Assembly (NCBI RefSeq): GCF_024166365.1
Contig: NC_064822.1
Location: 103,474,823-103,538,822, forward strand
Source: Elephas maximus indicus
Lineage: Eukaryota; Chordata; Mammalia; Proboscidea; Elephantidae
Length of the DNA: 64,000 nucleotides
Direction of reading: 5' to 3'
Made by a program: the position numbers and the translations under genes. Positions 45,481 through 57,307 of the stretch are shown here, piece after piece. How positions within the stretch are numbered: position 1 is the stretch's first letter; each line of letters opens with the position of its first letter. Below the pieces are notes generated by a model, which saw only the letters and a program-made list of their open reading frames with translations, was not told where the DNA came from and made no database searches.

Positions 45481-45920
45481 TGTGGCCGGAATGTTGCAAC
45501 TCTGTGCTTATTTCCAGCGATGCCAAAGGCCAAGATTGATCAATCTAAAAGGAGTATACTAACCTGTGATTTATGTATTTTTGTGCTACTTTTAAAACAA
45601 ACATATTGTAGGAAAACATGTGCCAGCTTATCGGCATCGTTTATAGAAAATGTACAGATTGATGGTTTGCACTTGATTTTTGTTATGTTATCTTGAGCAT
45701 GGTCATGCAGCCTGGTTTGAGCTGTGTGACCAAAAGGTATAAAAGACCATTTCTTGGATGAGGCTGTGACTTCTCTGAGGCCAATTTATCTTACCTATAT
45801 CTTTCTGGGTCGTGGTTTGACGATAAAGCCTGTCCTGTGTGGTTGAGAAAGGACTTTGGAAACCACGCCTGGAATTCTTGGACCACTCGGATGTTTAGCT
45901 GTCCTTTCTTTCTCCTGCTG
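45481..45920 (+). repeat. Possible solo retroviral LTR
   Basis: Starts tgtggccggaatg, has a TATA-like box (aaaggtataaaagacc, near 45736) and about 90 bp later gacgataaagcctgtc, which could serve as the R-region polyadenylation signal. This promoter-signal spacing fits an LTR. No flanking duplication was confirmed. Confidence 0.4.
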
Positions 45921-46041
45921 TGCTGTATTTTTTACCTTTATTGAAACATCGTATGCATGTACACTGTAGAGTTTTTTTTTTTTTTGCCCTTGCAGTAATC
46001 CAAGTAGGCATAATTAACAAAATTGGTATAATTAATACATA

Positions 46042-46249
46042 ACCAAAACCAAACCCACTGTCATCAAGTCAATTCCGACTCACAGCAATCCTGTAGGACA
46101 GAGTAGAACTCCTCCATAGGGTTTCCAAAGCTGTAATCTTTACGGAAGCAGACTGCCACATCTTTCTCCCAAAGAGCGACTGGTGGGTTCGAACTGCTGA
46201 CCTTTCAGTTAGCAGCTGAGTGCTTAACCACTGCACCACCAGGGCTCCT
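46042..46249 (-). repeat. AfroSINE, long form
   Basis: Complete element, accaaaaccaaacccactgt to gcaccaccagggctcct, with target copies aattaatacata (46030-46041) and aattaacacata (46250-46261). Confidence 0.95.
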
Positions 46250-46559
46250 AATTAACACATAAAGGGAATGTTAAACGCTATAAAAGAATCACTTCCATAA
46301 AAGGTTTTATAGCTAGATAGATCATATACTGGTGAGTTATTTAGAAATTTAAAGGAGATAGTGATTCCTATTTTATAAAACTAATTTCAGGATATATTAA
46401 GTATGAAATGAGATTCAAGACATTTTATGAAGCAAGCAAAAAACAAATAAGACTGACAGAAATACAAAAGTAAATTATAATAAAAATCATACAAATGTTA
46501 ATGAAAAATTCTTCATGTAATAGTTACAGCTAGATCTATCTACATTCAAATGACTTTAT

Positions 46560-48380
46560 CAAGTAAAGATTACTCCAGAGATGGAAGAGATGATTTGATA
46601 TTAAAAAATCAATTACTATAACATTACATTAATACCTTAAACAGAAAAAAATATAAACAATGGAGGAATAAAAATATTCATTAAAATTTGAAATCCATAT
46701 TTGGCACTAAGTATCTAGAATTAGAGGACTACCGTCTCAATGGGATAAATCATTTTATATTAAACTGAAAATCAACATCAGACCTAATGCCAAACAAAGA
46801 CCCTCCTATTAAGTTAAGAAACTTAAAAAGAATGCCAAGTATCCTCACTAATATTTAGAAATTCTGGATATTCTGGCTACTGCAAAAATCCACACACAAA
46901 AAGATACTATGTCTCTTGAAAAGTGAAGACAGGGTTATAATTATATTCATATATGACTCTCTACTTTTAAAATCCAATAGAATAAATGGTAGAATTCCTG
47001 GATTTAATGAGAATTTAGTAAAATGACTGGAGAGACATCATCGGAGAAGAGTCAGAGCAAGGCCTTCTTATCCACAGGGCCCAGGTAGGGGCTTCTCTTG
47101 CCCAGGTCTTTGGGGGAACTTCTCATTTGTCATCTTCACATTAAGGCCCATCCTCCCATCCTGACCCCTTTATTTAGATAGCAACTCTTCCTGAACTGCC
47201 CATCCTGCTGACCATGCATTATTTTTTTTTCTCCAAAGCACTCTTCATCTCCTAGTGTACTGTGGCATTTTTTGTGCATTATGCTTGCTTTCCGTCTTTG
47301 CCAACAGGAATGTAAATTTCATAAGAGCAGAGATTTCTGTGGGTTTTGTTGATACCCAAAAAACAGTGCCTAGCACATGGTAGACACGAAAAAAATTTGT
47401 TGAATGGATGTTTGATAAATGAATACAAGAGTGGAGAATATAAATAATGAATAAATGTAATGCAATTTAGTAAGAATTTAAATTGCTATTTACATTAAAT
47501 AGCAAAAGAACTATAAATATTTGAGTGACTATTGAGTGAATAAGAATGCATGCAGAAATTCAAAACAATAAAAGAATCAAAAGGACAAAATTACCATATT
47601 TGGTACCTAAAAATTAAATTCCTGCATGTGTCACTAGATATTATAAACATGATTAAAAAAAACCCTAAAGCTATTTGAAAATAACATAGCAATGATATGG
47701 GATAAAATGTTTAGAAATAAACACATAGACATACCAAAAGTATTCAAAGAACACAATCCTGTAACACACAGAAGAAAAATTACAAATGGTCAATAAAAAC
47801 ATGAAAAAAAATTTACAGTAAATGATAATGAAATTAAAATGCAATTTCAGATTTAAAAAAATTAAGCATATTCATAGTATTCAATGTTGGTCAAACTCCA
47901 GAGGTAGGTAAATTCATATGCTGAAGGCAAAGGTATAAATGGTTGGACATTTCTGGAACATAATATGGCAACATGTTTCCGGAGGTACAGCAAAGTTTAC
48001 ATTGTTTCCCCCAGTATTTCCAAATCTAAGGAAGTAATCAGAAATGACATCAAGTTTTATGTACAAGACTGCTTGTCATAGTACTATTCATAAAACACAA
48101 CAAAAATTAGAAATTAACTGTTCTGTATGAGTAATTCATGCATAATACACCCAAGCAATGGAATATTAAATTTCAGATTTAGATTCATATTTTTGATAGT
48201 TATTCAATAAAAATGAATATCTTAAAATGTTAAGGGAAAACAAATGCAATACTTTATACATAGTATAACATCAATTATGAGGAAAAAAATAGTTATATTG
48301 GAAGGAAATTTACCAAAATATAAGTAGTATTTTTCTCTCAAGGTTGGAAAATAATTTATTTTACTTTCTTATTTATATTT
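46560..48380 (+). repeat. Degraded old LINE-1 (L1M/HAL1-like) with an L2-type fragment (about 47290-47430)
   Basis: 46780-46920 resembles the L1 RT core (ctattaagttaagaaac ... tctggatattctggctactg) and 48050-48170 the ORF2 end (caagactgcttgtcatagta, cccaagcaatggaatatta). Between them, gaatgtaaatttcataagag to gttgaatggatg matches the L2 3' end. All heavily decayed. Confidence 0.6.
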
Positions 48381-48390
48381 CTGTATATCT

Positions 48391-48592
48391 GGGTGGCACA
48401 AATGATTAAGCACTTGATTATTGGCTGCAAGGGTGGCAGTTCAAACCCACCCAGAGGCACTCAGAAGATACGCCTGGTGATCTGCTTCTGAAAGGTCACT
48501 GCCTAGAAAACCCTATGGAGCGGTTCTACTCTGCACACATGAGGTTGCCATGAGTCAGAATAGACTTGACAGCAAATAGTAGCAACACGTTC
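48391..48592 (+). repeat. AfroSINE, long form, divergent
   Basis: gggtggcacaaatgattaag, gtggcagttcaaacccaccc, cctatggagcggttctactc, tgccatgagtcagaatagac. Confidence 0.88.
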
Positions 48593-48699
48593 TATTCAAT
48601 TATGTATTACTTTAATTTGAATTTTTTTTTAATAATAGACCAATGTATAAATAATAGAGGGAAAAGAAAAGATAATAAAAAGTATACCTAACACCATTT

Positions 48700-48865
48700 G
48701 AAGCCCTGGTGGCACAGAGGTTAAGAGCTCAGGCTGCTAATGAAAAGGTCGGCTGTTCGAATCCACCAACCGCTCCTTGGAAAACCTATATGGCAGTTCT
48801 ACTCTGTCCTACAGAGTTGCTAAGAGTCAGAATTGACTTGATGGCAATTGATTTGGTTTTGGTTT
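48700..48865 (+). repeat. AfroSINE, short form
   Basis: gaagccctggtggcacagag to ttgatggcaattgatttgg. Perfect 11 bp duplication taacaccattt at 48689-48699 and 48866-48876. Confidence 0.96.
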
Positions 48866-48884
48866 TAACACCATTTACTTACTG

Positions 48885-49600
48885 TGTAAAGATCAAAGGC
48901 TACAGCCTTCGGTATGGATTACACTGCAACATAAAGAAAACAAAAATCCTCAAAACTAGACCAATAAGCAACATCATGATAAACAGAGAAAAGACTGAAG
49001 TTGTCAAGGATTTCCTGTTACTTTGATCCACATTCATTGCCACTGGAAACAGCAGTCAAGAAATCAAACAACATACTTCTTTAGGCAAATCTGCTGCAAA
49101 AGACTTCTTTAAATTGTTGAAAAGCAAATATGTCACTTTGAGGACTAAGGTGTGCTTGACCCAAGCCATGATATTTTCAATTGCCTCATATGCATGCAAA
49201 AGCTGGGCAGTGAATAAGGAAAATTGAAGAAGAATTGATGCCTTTGAATTATGGCATTGCTGAAGAATATTGAATATACTGTGGACTGCCAGAAGAGGGA
49301 ACAAATCTGTCTTGGAAGAAGTACAGCCAGAATGTTCCTTAGAAGCAAGGATGGCAAGATTTCATCTCATGAACTTTGGACATGTTTTCAGGAGGGACCA
49401 GTTTCTGGAGAAGGACATCATGCTTGGTAGTGGGTAAGCAAAAGAGAGAAAGGCCCTCAACGAGATGGATTGACACGGTGGCTACAACAAAGGACTCAAG
49501 CATAACAATGATCATAAGGATGTCACAGAGTGGGACAGTGTTTCATTCTGTAGTACACAGGGTCACCATGAGTTGCAACCAACTAGATGGCACCTAACAG
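48885..49600 (+). mobile_element. RTE-clade LINE, 3' fragment
   Basis: From the end of RT (LRYGLHCNIKKTKILKT) through the C-terminal domain in broken frames to agatggcacctaacagcaac at 49600. Many substitutions, so an older copy. Confidence 0.92.
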
Positions 49601-49695
49601 CAACATCATTTGCCTGGAAATAATTAATATCTTACTCTGGGCTCCTCAAGAAGTGGACAGTGAGGCAAGGATTTTGGTTCAGGTAGTTGACTTGT

Positions 49696-49787
49696 GTGAT
49701 GGTTAATTTACCTGTTAACCTGGCTAGGCTATGGTTTCCAGCTGTTTGGTCAAACACTAGTTTAGATGCTATTATGAAATAGTTCAC
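49696..49787 (+). repeat. MLT2/ERV-L LTR fragment
   Basis: gtgatggttaatttacctgt, ctggctaggctatggtttcc, gtttggtcaaacactagttt follow the MLT2 LTR start. Cut off by the next SINE. Confidence 0.8.
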
Positions 49788-50009
49788 CGTAACCAAATCC
49801 ATTGCCACCAAGTGGAGCCATCGAGTGGGTTCCAACTCATGGTGACCCCATGTGTTACAGAGTAGAACTGCTCCATAGGGCTTTCTTGGCTGTATTCTTC
49901 ACGGAAGCAGATCTCCAGGCCTTTCTTTTGTGAAACCACTGGCTGAGTTATAACCACCAGCCATTAGATTAGCAGCTGTCAGCAAACTGCTAGCACCACC
50001 TAGGCTCCT
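49788..50009 (-). repeat. AfroSINE, long form
   Basis: accaaatccattgccaccaa at left to agcaccacctaggctcc at right, with a duplicated gtggagccatcgagtgggtt start region. Confidence 0.87.
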
Positions 50010-50023
50010 AAAAATATTATAAA

Positions 50024-50226
50024 CCCCAAACCCGTTGCCTTCAAGTCCGTTTCAACTTATAGCGCCCATATGCGACAGAGTAGAACTGCACAATAGGGTT
50101 TTTAAGGCTGTAATCTTTATCTAAGCACACCGCCATATCTTTCTTCCAAGGAGCAGCTGGTGGGTATGATAACCGACCTTTTGGTTAACAGCCAAATGCT
50201 TTAAGCACTGTGCCACCAAGGCTCCT
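50024..50226 (-). repeat. AfroSINE, long form
   Basis: accccaaacccgttgccttc to gtgccaccaaggctcct, directly after the previous SINE. Confidence 0.9.
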
Positions 50227-50307
50227 TAACAACACTACAGCACATCATAAATAAGTAAGTGGAAATTTTGGCTTATTATAGCAATCTACTGTGACTCAAG
50301 GAGGCCT

Positions 50308-50368
50308 GGCAGTCTGATTGGAAACCCTAAGCAGCAGTTCCACTCTGTCCTATAGGGTTGCTATTGGA
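50308..50368 (+). repeat. AfroSINE fragment (central part)
   Basis: gcctggcagtctgattggaa and cactctgtcctatagggttg are the central long-form SINE blocks; both ends are missing. Confidence 0.75.
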
Positions 50369-52744
50369 TTTGCTTTAAATTTGTTATTTTTATTCACTCG
50401 TTTGATCATAAACTCACACGTACACAGCAAATTAACCTGGGTAAAATAATCGTAGAGAGAAAACAAAACATTTAGTGTCGGCTAAAAAATATTTACTTCT
50501 TATAAAGAGAACAGTTAAATACCCATTGCTTTCTCTGTCTCCTATGAACTTTTTTATCAGGAGTTCACATTGGATTGTCCTAGTCTTGGCTTCAACCCAG
50601 AAGTTCCAAAGACAGCACTTATAGAGAACACTACTGGTATTTATAAAATTGCTTCATTCTTGACTACAGTGTCTGACTTCAAGTTGTGACTACAGGGAAT
50701 AACCAGCATTGCCTCAGCCATCCTCTGGGCCACCACTGGTGCCTATGAGTCCAACCACAAGCTTCCTAAGCACAGCTGCTCTGAGGGTTAGTTAGACCAT
50801 AGTATCCTATATATGGCAGGGACAAGAAAAGCAGAGGAACAAATGAAGAGATGCCAGAGTGATGGTGTTTGAAACCATATGAAAAAGAAAGAGCTCGCAT
50901 GTGGCCATTTCACTTAAATAGTGAAGAATCCAAGAAAACATTTCGTTATTACCAGAATTTTATAACGTCAGTCATAGCCAGGTATAGAAAATACATTCTC
51001 AACAAATTTTATTCTAGTAATTGAATCAAATACAAGACCATGCAGCCACATAGAGGAGTAGGTTGTCTTTTGGAGAAGATGTGCAGGTCTTATGTATTTG
51101 AGTTATGGGAAGGGAATAGGGATGTTTTGCTGCTTGAACAATTGAAAAGTAGGAACTCAAAGTTCCCCCTGGCTAGGTTTTGGGATTATTGTGAACAGGG
51201 CAGCAAAGGAATGGCCAGGACCAGGAAATGGACTTGGCTACCATGGTAAACCCTACGGGTGACCAAAAAGTACGATCTTGCACAACAGATCACAGCTGGA
51301 ACTGATGGTTAAACACGTAGTATTCAAAATGGCAGAGCATTTTATAAACCAGACCTGAAAGTTGGGGCAAAACCAAACTCAACAGATGCGGAAGAGTCCA
51401 GCCCTTGAATACTGAGAAAAGATTCTTGGGATGAAGGTCAGAGGGTGAATGCAAATATCTGCACAACTGAGATATATAGAACTGAATGTTCTATATCCAT
51501 CTATTTTACAAGGGCGTCTTAGATTCTGTAAAGAAAAATTATTCATTAAGAACCTCTTTCTGTAGGGGCAGGGAGCAGCAGCTTCTGATGATTCCATAAT
51601 AATTTAGGTGTCCTGGCAAGCTATCAAAGTTCTAGGAGCACGGGTTCCTGAAATTCTACTCCTTCTTTCCTTCTTTCCCATTCTTCTGGGTAAGTGGTCC
51701 ATCTCATGGTACTATCTCAAAGCCCCTCCTCCTTATTTGCCCCGGGGCTTGGCCCTTTACAAGGTACACTTTCTTTTCAGAAAGTGATTTCATGCCAGAC
51801 TTAGGGGGTCCATCTTCTCTTTCCCTTGTCCTCTCTTGAGACTGGCTGCCCTTTACTTCTCGGTGACATTACCCTCAGTATAACTTCAAGGTACTTAGTC
51901 CTAAAGGGAAGGCTCCATTTGGATACCAAATGCCAAACTGCCTTTCAGTTGGGGAGGAAGGAAAAGGAGAGGAGCGATTTCAAGTGCTTTATTGTACCCC
52001 TTTCCCTAGAAAGAAACAATAATGGCAAGAACAGCTTTAACTCTGGCAGAGGATTATCCTGCATGGGGATTTATGATATTTCTTAGGCTACAATTACAAT
52101 TTCAAATAATAATGATGACAATTTACAGTGAGCAATATTGTAGAGGTTTTTAAAATGTACTTTATATATGTTATCATATTTAATTCTCATAAAACCTAAC
52201 AGGGTGGTATATTATTCCAGTTTTCAGAATGTAAACAAAGATCCAAGAGCTTGCATCCTTAATCATTGCACCACATTGTCTACCCACACTTTGGGCTCCA
52301 GTTATTGAGAAATGCGCATGTTCTATCAAACATACCTCGGTATTTCTCAATCCGGATACTTTGAATAGGCTGCTACCTCAATATAAATGTGCTTCCATTG
52401 CCTGGCTCCTTTGAGATATCATACTCACCTTTAAAATTTTTGCTCAGCTACCTTCAGTGTGCTGCCATTACTGACTTGTTCTAAATCATACTTGGAGCTC
52501 CCATTACAGTTAATCACACTTTGATTTAATTGTTGTTTTTATTTTTGTGTTCTTCTTTGAACTATGATTTTTTTTTTAAGTATAGCTATTTTATCTTATC
52601 CATCTTTATGTTCCCAGTGACTGGCACAAAATCTGGCCCATATTTTCTGGATGATTGTAATTTTAAATGAGCATCAGTGTAGTATGAAAATTGGTTGGAG
52701 TACAATAGAAATTTCACTGCCATGTTTTTCTGCATCATTTTTAG
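50369..52744. other. Region upstream of the olfactory receptor; MIR at about 52130-52280
   Basis: No coding frame recognised over 2.4 kb. The antisense MIR signature is atatttaattctcataaaac followed by a gtaaacaaagatccaagagc block. Olfactory receptor promoters and 5' non-coding exons normally lie in such stretches, but none could be placed from sequence alone. Confidence 0.6.
52743..52744 (+). other. Probable splice acceptor of the olfactory receptor coding exon
   Basis: A T-rich tract (gtttttctgcatcattttt) ends in ag 16 nt before the start codon. Olfactory receptor genes usually have a 5' non-coding exon spliced just upstream of an intronless coding exon, and this fits. Inference only; other ag sites exist. 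Confidence 0.5.
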
Positions 52745-52760
52745 GGATAAAACTTTGTAA

Positions 52761-53696
52761 ATGGCCTTGACGAACCACAGCACCATCACTGAATTCATCC
52801 TTCTTGGGCTGTCTGCTGACCCCAAGATCCAGCCTCTACTCTTCGTGTTCTTCCTGGGGATTTACCTCCAGACCATCATGGGGAACCTGATGATGCTGCT
52901 GGTCATCAGGACTGATTCTCACCTCCACACACCCATGTACTTCTTCCTGAGTCACCTCTCTTTTATTGATCTCTGCTTCTCTACAGTCACCATGCCCAAA
53001 ATGCTGGAGAACCTTCTGTCTCAGAAGAAATCCATCTCAGTAAGGGGCTGCCTGGCTCAAATATTCTTTGTGTTTATTACTGGAGGGACTGAAATCTGTC
53101 TTCTCTCAGTGATGGCCTATGACCGCTATGCTGCCATCTGCCACCCTCTGCTCTATGGCCAGGTGATGAGTAAACAGCGGTGTATGCAGCTTGTATGTGG
53201 CTCATGGGGTCTAGGATTTCTGGACACACTAATCAATGTCCCTCTGGCGATGAAAATGGACTTCTGTGATACCTACATCATTCCACACTACAGCTGTGAG
53301 TTGCCCTCTATCTTCCTTCTGTCTTGCTCTGATGTCTCCACCAACCTCCTTATCATGCTCTGCTCTATTATCCCACATGCACTTATAACTTCCATTTTAA
53401 TATTTTTCTCTTACATCTGCATCATCTTCACCATCCTTAGTATCACCTCCACCTCCGGCAGAAGCAAGGCCTTCTCCACGTGCTCCTCCCACCTCACTGC
53501 AGTGATCTTTTTCTATGTGTCAGCTCTTCTCCGCTATTTCATGCCAACCTCAGGCTCGTCCCTTGAGTTGATCTTCTCTGTGCAGTATAGTGTGATCACA
53601 CCCATGCTGAACCCCCTCATCTATAGCCTAAAGAACAGGGAAGTGAAGGCAGCTGTGAGAAGAACACTGGCAAAGTGTTTACAACGTTTTCAGTGA
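52761..53696 (+). CDS. OR8S1: Olfactory receptor, family 8 (OR8S1-like), intact
   Basis: A 311-residue class II odorant receptor: a seven-helix, Golf-coupled receptor of olfactory cilia. Features in order: glycosylation site NHS at 5-7; GN of helix 1 at 41-42; LHTPMYFFLSHLSFIDLC at 55-72; Cys97 and Cys179 for the conserved disulfide; MAYDRYAAICHPL at 118-130 (DRY box); extracellular loop cysteines 169, 179, 189; SY at 217-218; KAFSTCSSH at 236-244; PMLNPLIYSLKN at 281-292. Length and all family motifs are normal and there is no stop or frameshift. The start MALTNHSTITEFILLGLS matches the OR8S1 start as I remember it, and the position downstream of C12orf54 matches human 12q13. Orthology was not tested by a tree. 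An aataaa occurs at 53700, four bases after the TGA. Confidence 0.95.
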   Translation: MALTNHSTITEFILLGLSADPKIQPLLFVFFLGIYLQTIMGNLMMLLVIRTDSHLHTPMYFFLSHLSFIDLCFSTVTMPKMLENLLSQKKSISVRGCLAQIFFVFITGGTEICLLSVMAYDRYAAICHPLLYGQVMSKQRCMQLVCGSWGLGFLDTLINVPLAMKMDFCDTYIIPHYSCELPSIFLLSCSDVSTNLLIMLCSIIPHALITSILIFFSYICIIFTILSITSTSGRSKAFSTCSSHLTAVIFFYVSALLRYFMPTSGSSLELIFSVQYSVITPMLNPLIYSLKNREVKAAVRRTLAKCLQRFQ

Positions 53697-53699
53697 TAG

Positions 53700-53705
53700 A
53701 ATAAA
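53700..53705 (+). promoter_or_regulatory. Polyadenylation-signal hexamer just after the receptor stop codon
   Basis: AATAAA immediately downstream of tgatag. A second aaataaatc lies near 53790. Which one is used cannot be told from sequence; use of the first would give an unusually short 3' UTR. Confidence 0.4.
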
Positions 53706-54612
53706 GGCCATGATGGGGAATTCAGAGAGAAATTCTTGTAGCAAGACACAGAGGAAAACATGCTGACTGTTCATTATATCAAATTTGGCAAAATAAATCA
53801 GAAATTCCTAAGAAAGCAACACAGACCTATTATAGAATTATCATTGAGTTCAAGCCCACTAGAGGCAAAAAAAATGTGCATGTTTGTTTTGTGTGCCTGT
53901 GTGTTTGCATATGTGTGTGTGTATGAAGTTTGGTTTGGTGTAAATTATCTGTTACTATTTGTAGTTAAGTTTGGGAAAAGCACTGAAAATTATAGTTTTT
54001 CTAAATAGAAAAGCACCTAAATCTTTTGAGGTGAAAGATTATAATGAGTTTATAGAGGCATAGGGTAATGTGATAAGGTTAGAGCCGCAGAAAGAGAAAT
54101 TAAAGAGTCAACCTAATAGGAATGAAACCCTCCCAGATGTTTGCTGTTACATAGAGCTTAATCTGGGAAGTAATGCCTTTGGAGAAAACCACTCCTAGCA
54201 TAACTGACCTCGCTGTACTCATTTGCCTGTCTTAGGTAGGCCCACAGCCTCAGGAAGAAGGAAGCTCGTAGGAAAACAGGACAGAAAGAACAGAAATACC
54301 AAGATAATGCAGAATCTGAGTGGCTCTCATGTAATCACTTGACCAATGACTGAGTCTTCAGCTGAAGGACTGAAGTTCTTTTCAGAAGTGTTAAATAAGG
54401 CTCAAAGATGGGACTTGGGATGAAAGGAATGTGTGGGAGTATTTCCAGATAAGCAGATACAGGTCAGATTCTCAGCAGATTTGCAAAATAGGACATGTTT
54501 GGTGGCCTCTGCCTTCTCTTTTTGAATCCTTCCCAGTCTTTGATGCTCCTGCTCCTATCTAAGTGCCCAGGAACACACTATGTCCTTGTAGGAGTCTTAC
54601 ATTTTCTAGGTG
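53706..54612. other. Downstream of the receptor; short GT-rich tract at about 53885-53930
   Basis: No gene recognised. The gtgtgcctgtgtgtttgcat and atgtgtgtgtgtatg run is simple sequence. Confidence 0.55.
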
Positions 54613-54833
54613 CCCAAACCAAAAAAACTAAAAACAAAAAACTAGCCCTTTGCCATGAAGTCAATTTTGACTCAGTGACACTATAGGACAGAGTAGAACT
54701 ACCGCATTGGGTTTCCAAGGCTGTAATCTTTATGGAAGCCAACTGCTACATCTTTCTCCCAAGGAGCACTTGGTGGATTCATACCTCTTTCAGTGCGCGG
54801 CTGAACACTTAACCAGTGGACTACCAGGGCTCT
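54613..54833 (-). repeat. AfroSINE, long form, divergent
   Basis: gtgcccaaaccaaaaaaact, ccctttgccatgaagtcaat, tgctacatctttctcccaag to gactaccagggctct. Confidence 0.9.
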
Positions 54834-55089
54834 TTTCTAAGTTGCCGCATTGTTCAATAGCAGTTTGTTGAAACTGTGAATTTTCTAAACATCCTTTATC
54901 CTAATTATACATTTCTTTATAGCAATACTTTTATCTAGACTGTATCATCAAAACTTTTCCAAATCTCATATAGGAGAGAATTAGTTTAGTATTTTGGGGT
55001 ATTTTTCTCTTCCTTTTGGGAGAATCTGAGAGATTATCAGTCAATTGATTCAAAGGCATTTCACCTTGAAATCGTGATTTTTATTATAT

Positions 55090-55486
55090 TATTTTAAAAT
55101 TTTTATTGTGTATTAGGTGAACGTTTAAAGAGCAAATGAGTTTCCTGTTCGGTAGTGTTTACAAAAAGTTTTCCCTGACATTGGTTTCATTCCCCGCAAT
55201 GGGTCAGCTCTTTCTCCATTTTGGTCCTAGATTCCCAGATTCCTTTCGTCTTGATTTCTACCCCTCCTTCCCTTCTCATCTTTGCTTTTGGGCAAATGTT
55301 GCCCTTTGGGTCTCGTATAATTGATTACTCTAAGGAGCATGTTCTTCTCAGCTGTTATTGTATATTTTATGGGTCTGTCTATGGTTTGGCAGAAAAGTTG
55401 GTCTCTGGGAATAGCTTCAGTTCCAGCTCAGAAGGGTGTCTTAGGGCCATAGTCTCAGAGGTTCCTCCAGTCTCTGTCAGAATAGT
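55090..55486 (-). mobile_element. L1 LINE 3' end (L1-E1), first part
   Basis: Antisense L1 3' end (tgtgtattaggtgaacgttt) and 3' UTR blocks (gtctgtctatggtttggcag, gggccatagtctcagaggtt). It continues at 56042 and 63694; two younger L1s interrupt it. Confidence 0.88.
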
Positions 55487-55501
55487 AAGTCTGATCTTTT
55501 T

Positions 55502-56026
55502 GTGTGTGTGTGTGCTTTAAGTGAAAGTTTACAAATCAAATCAGTGTCTCTTACAAAAAGTTACACACACCTTGCCGTGCCTGCTCTCCTCCTAATGACA
55601 CAGCACATTCCTCCTCTCCACCCTGTGTTCCCTGTGTCCATTCAACCAGCTCCTGTGCCCCTCTTCCTTCTCATCGTGCGTCCTGACAGAAGCTGTCCAC
55701 ATAGTCTCATGTGTCTGCTTGAGCCAAGAAGCTAACTTCTCACCAGTATCATTATCTATCTTATAGTCCAGTCCAATCCCTGCCTGGAGAGTTGGTTTCA
55801 GGAATGGTTCTAATCTTTGGGTTAACAAAGGGTCCAGGGACCATGACCTCCAGGGTCTCTCTAGTCTCAGTTAGACAATTAAGCCTGGTCTTTTTACGAG
55901 AATTTGAGATCTGTAGCCCACTGTTCTCCTGCCCCATCAGGGATTCTCTGTTGTGTTCTCTGTCAGGACAGTGACCGGTGGTAGCTGGGCCCCAGCTAGT
56001 TATTCTGGTCTCAGGCTAATGGAGTC
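55502..56026 (-). mobile_element. L1 LINE 3' end (L1-E2), nested in L1-E1
   Basis: Antisense 3' end (gtgctttaagtgaaagttta) and 3' UTR. Perfect 15 bp duplication aagtctgatcttttt at 55487-55501 and 56027-56041 fixes the ends. The short (tg)n at its left edge is the tail. Confidence 0.95.
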
Positions 56027-56041
56027 AAGTCTGATCTTTTT

Positions 56042-56287
56042 TATGAATTTGATTTTTTGTTCTACAATTTTTCTTCCACTCTGTCTAGGACCCTCTATTG
56101 TGATCCCAGTCAGAGCAGTTGGTAGTGGTAGTCAGGCACCATCTAGTTCTTCTGGTCTCCAGGTCATGTAGGGTGGGGCTCATGTAGTCCATTAGTCCTA
56201 TGGACTAATTACTCCTTTGTGTCTTTGGATTTCTTCATTCTCCTTTGCTCCAGATGGTAAGACACCATTAGCCGCATCTTACATGGC
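56042..56287 (-). mobile_element. L1-E1, second part
   Basis: Continues the 3' UTR (ccctctattgtgatcccagt, tagtcctatggactaattac) until the L1-F target site. Confidence 0.9.
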
Positions 56288-57227
56288 TGCTCTTAAGCTT
56301 TTTTTTTTTTTAATTAACTTTTATTAAGCTTCAAGTGAACGTTTACAAATCCAATCAGTCTGTCACATATAAGTTTACATACATCTTACTCCCTACTCCC
56401 ACTTGCTCTCCCCCTATTGAGTCAGCCCTTTCAGTCTCTCCTTTCGTGACAATTTTGCCAGCTTCCCTCTCTCTCTATCTTCCCATCCCCCCTCCAGACA
56501 AGAGTTGCCAACACACTCTCAAGTGTCCACGTGATTTAATTAGCTCACTCTTCATCAGCATCTCTCTCCCCCCCGCTGACCAGTCCCTTTCATGTCTGAT
56601 GAGTTGTCTTCGGGGATGGTTTCTGTCCTGTGCCAACAGAAGGTCTGGGGAGCATTGCCTTCGGGATTCCTCTAGTCTCAGTCAGACCATTAGGTATGGT
56701 CTTTTTATGAGAATTTGGGGTCTGGATCCCACTGATCTCCTGCTCCCTCAGGGGTTCTCTGTTGTGCTCCCTGTCAGGGCGGTCATCGATTGTGGCCGGG
56801 CACAAACTAGTTTTTCTGGTCTCAGGATGATGTAGGTCTCTGGTTCATGTGGCCCTTTCTGTCTCTTGGGCTCTTAGTTGTCGTGTGACCTTGGTGTTCT
56901 TCATTTTCTTTTGCTCCAGGTGGGTTGAGACCAATTGATGCATCTTAGATGGCCGCTTGTCAGCATTTAAGACCCCAGATGCCACATTTCAAAGTGGGAT
57001 GCAGAATGTTTTCATAATAGAATTATTTTGCCAATTGACTTAGAAGTCCCCTCAAACCATGGTCCCCAGACCCCCACCCCTGCTCCGCTGACCTTTGAAG
57101 CATTCATTTTATCCCAGAAACTTCTTTGCTTTTGGTCCAGTCCAATTGAGCTGATCTTCCATGTATTGAGTGTTGTCTTTCCCTTCACCCAAAGCAGTTC
57201 TTATCTACTGATTAATCCATAAAAAAC

Positions 57228-57253
57228 CCTCTCCCTCCCTCCCTCCCTCCCTG
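57228..57253 (+). repeat. (CCCT)n microsatellite in the L1-F 3' UTR
   Basis: Repeated ccct units; on the L1 strand a purine (aggg)n tract, as in the G-rich 3' UTR tracts of many L1s. Confidence 0.88.
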
Positions 57254-57307
57254 CTTCGTAACCACAAAAGTATGTGTTCTTCTCAGTTTTTACTATTTCT
57301 CAAGATC

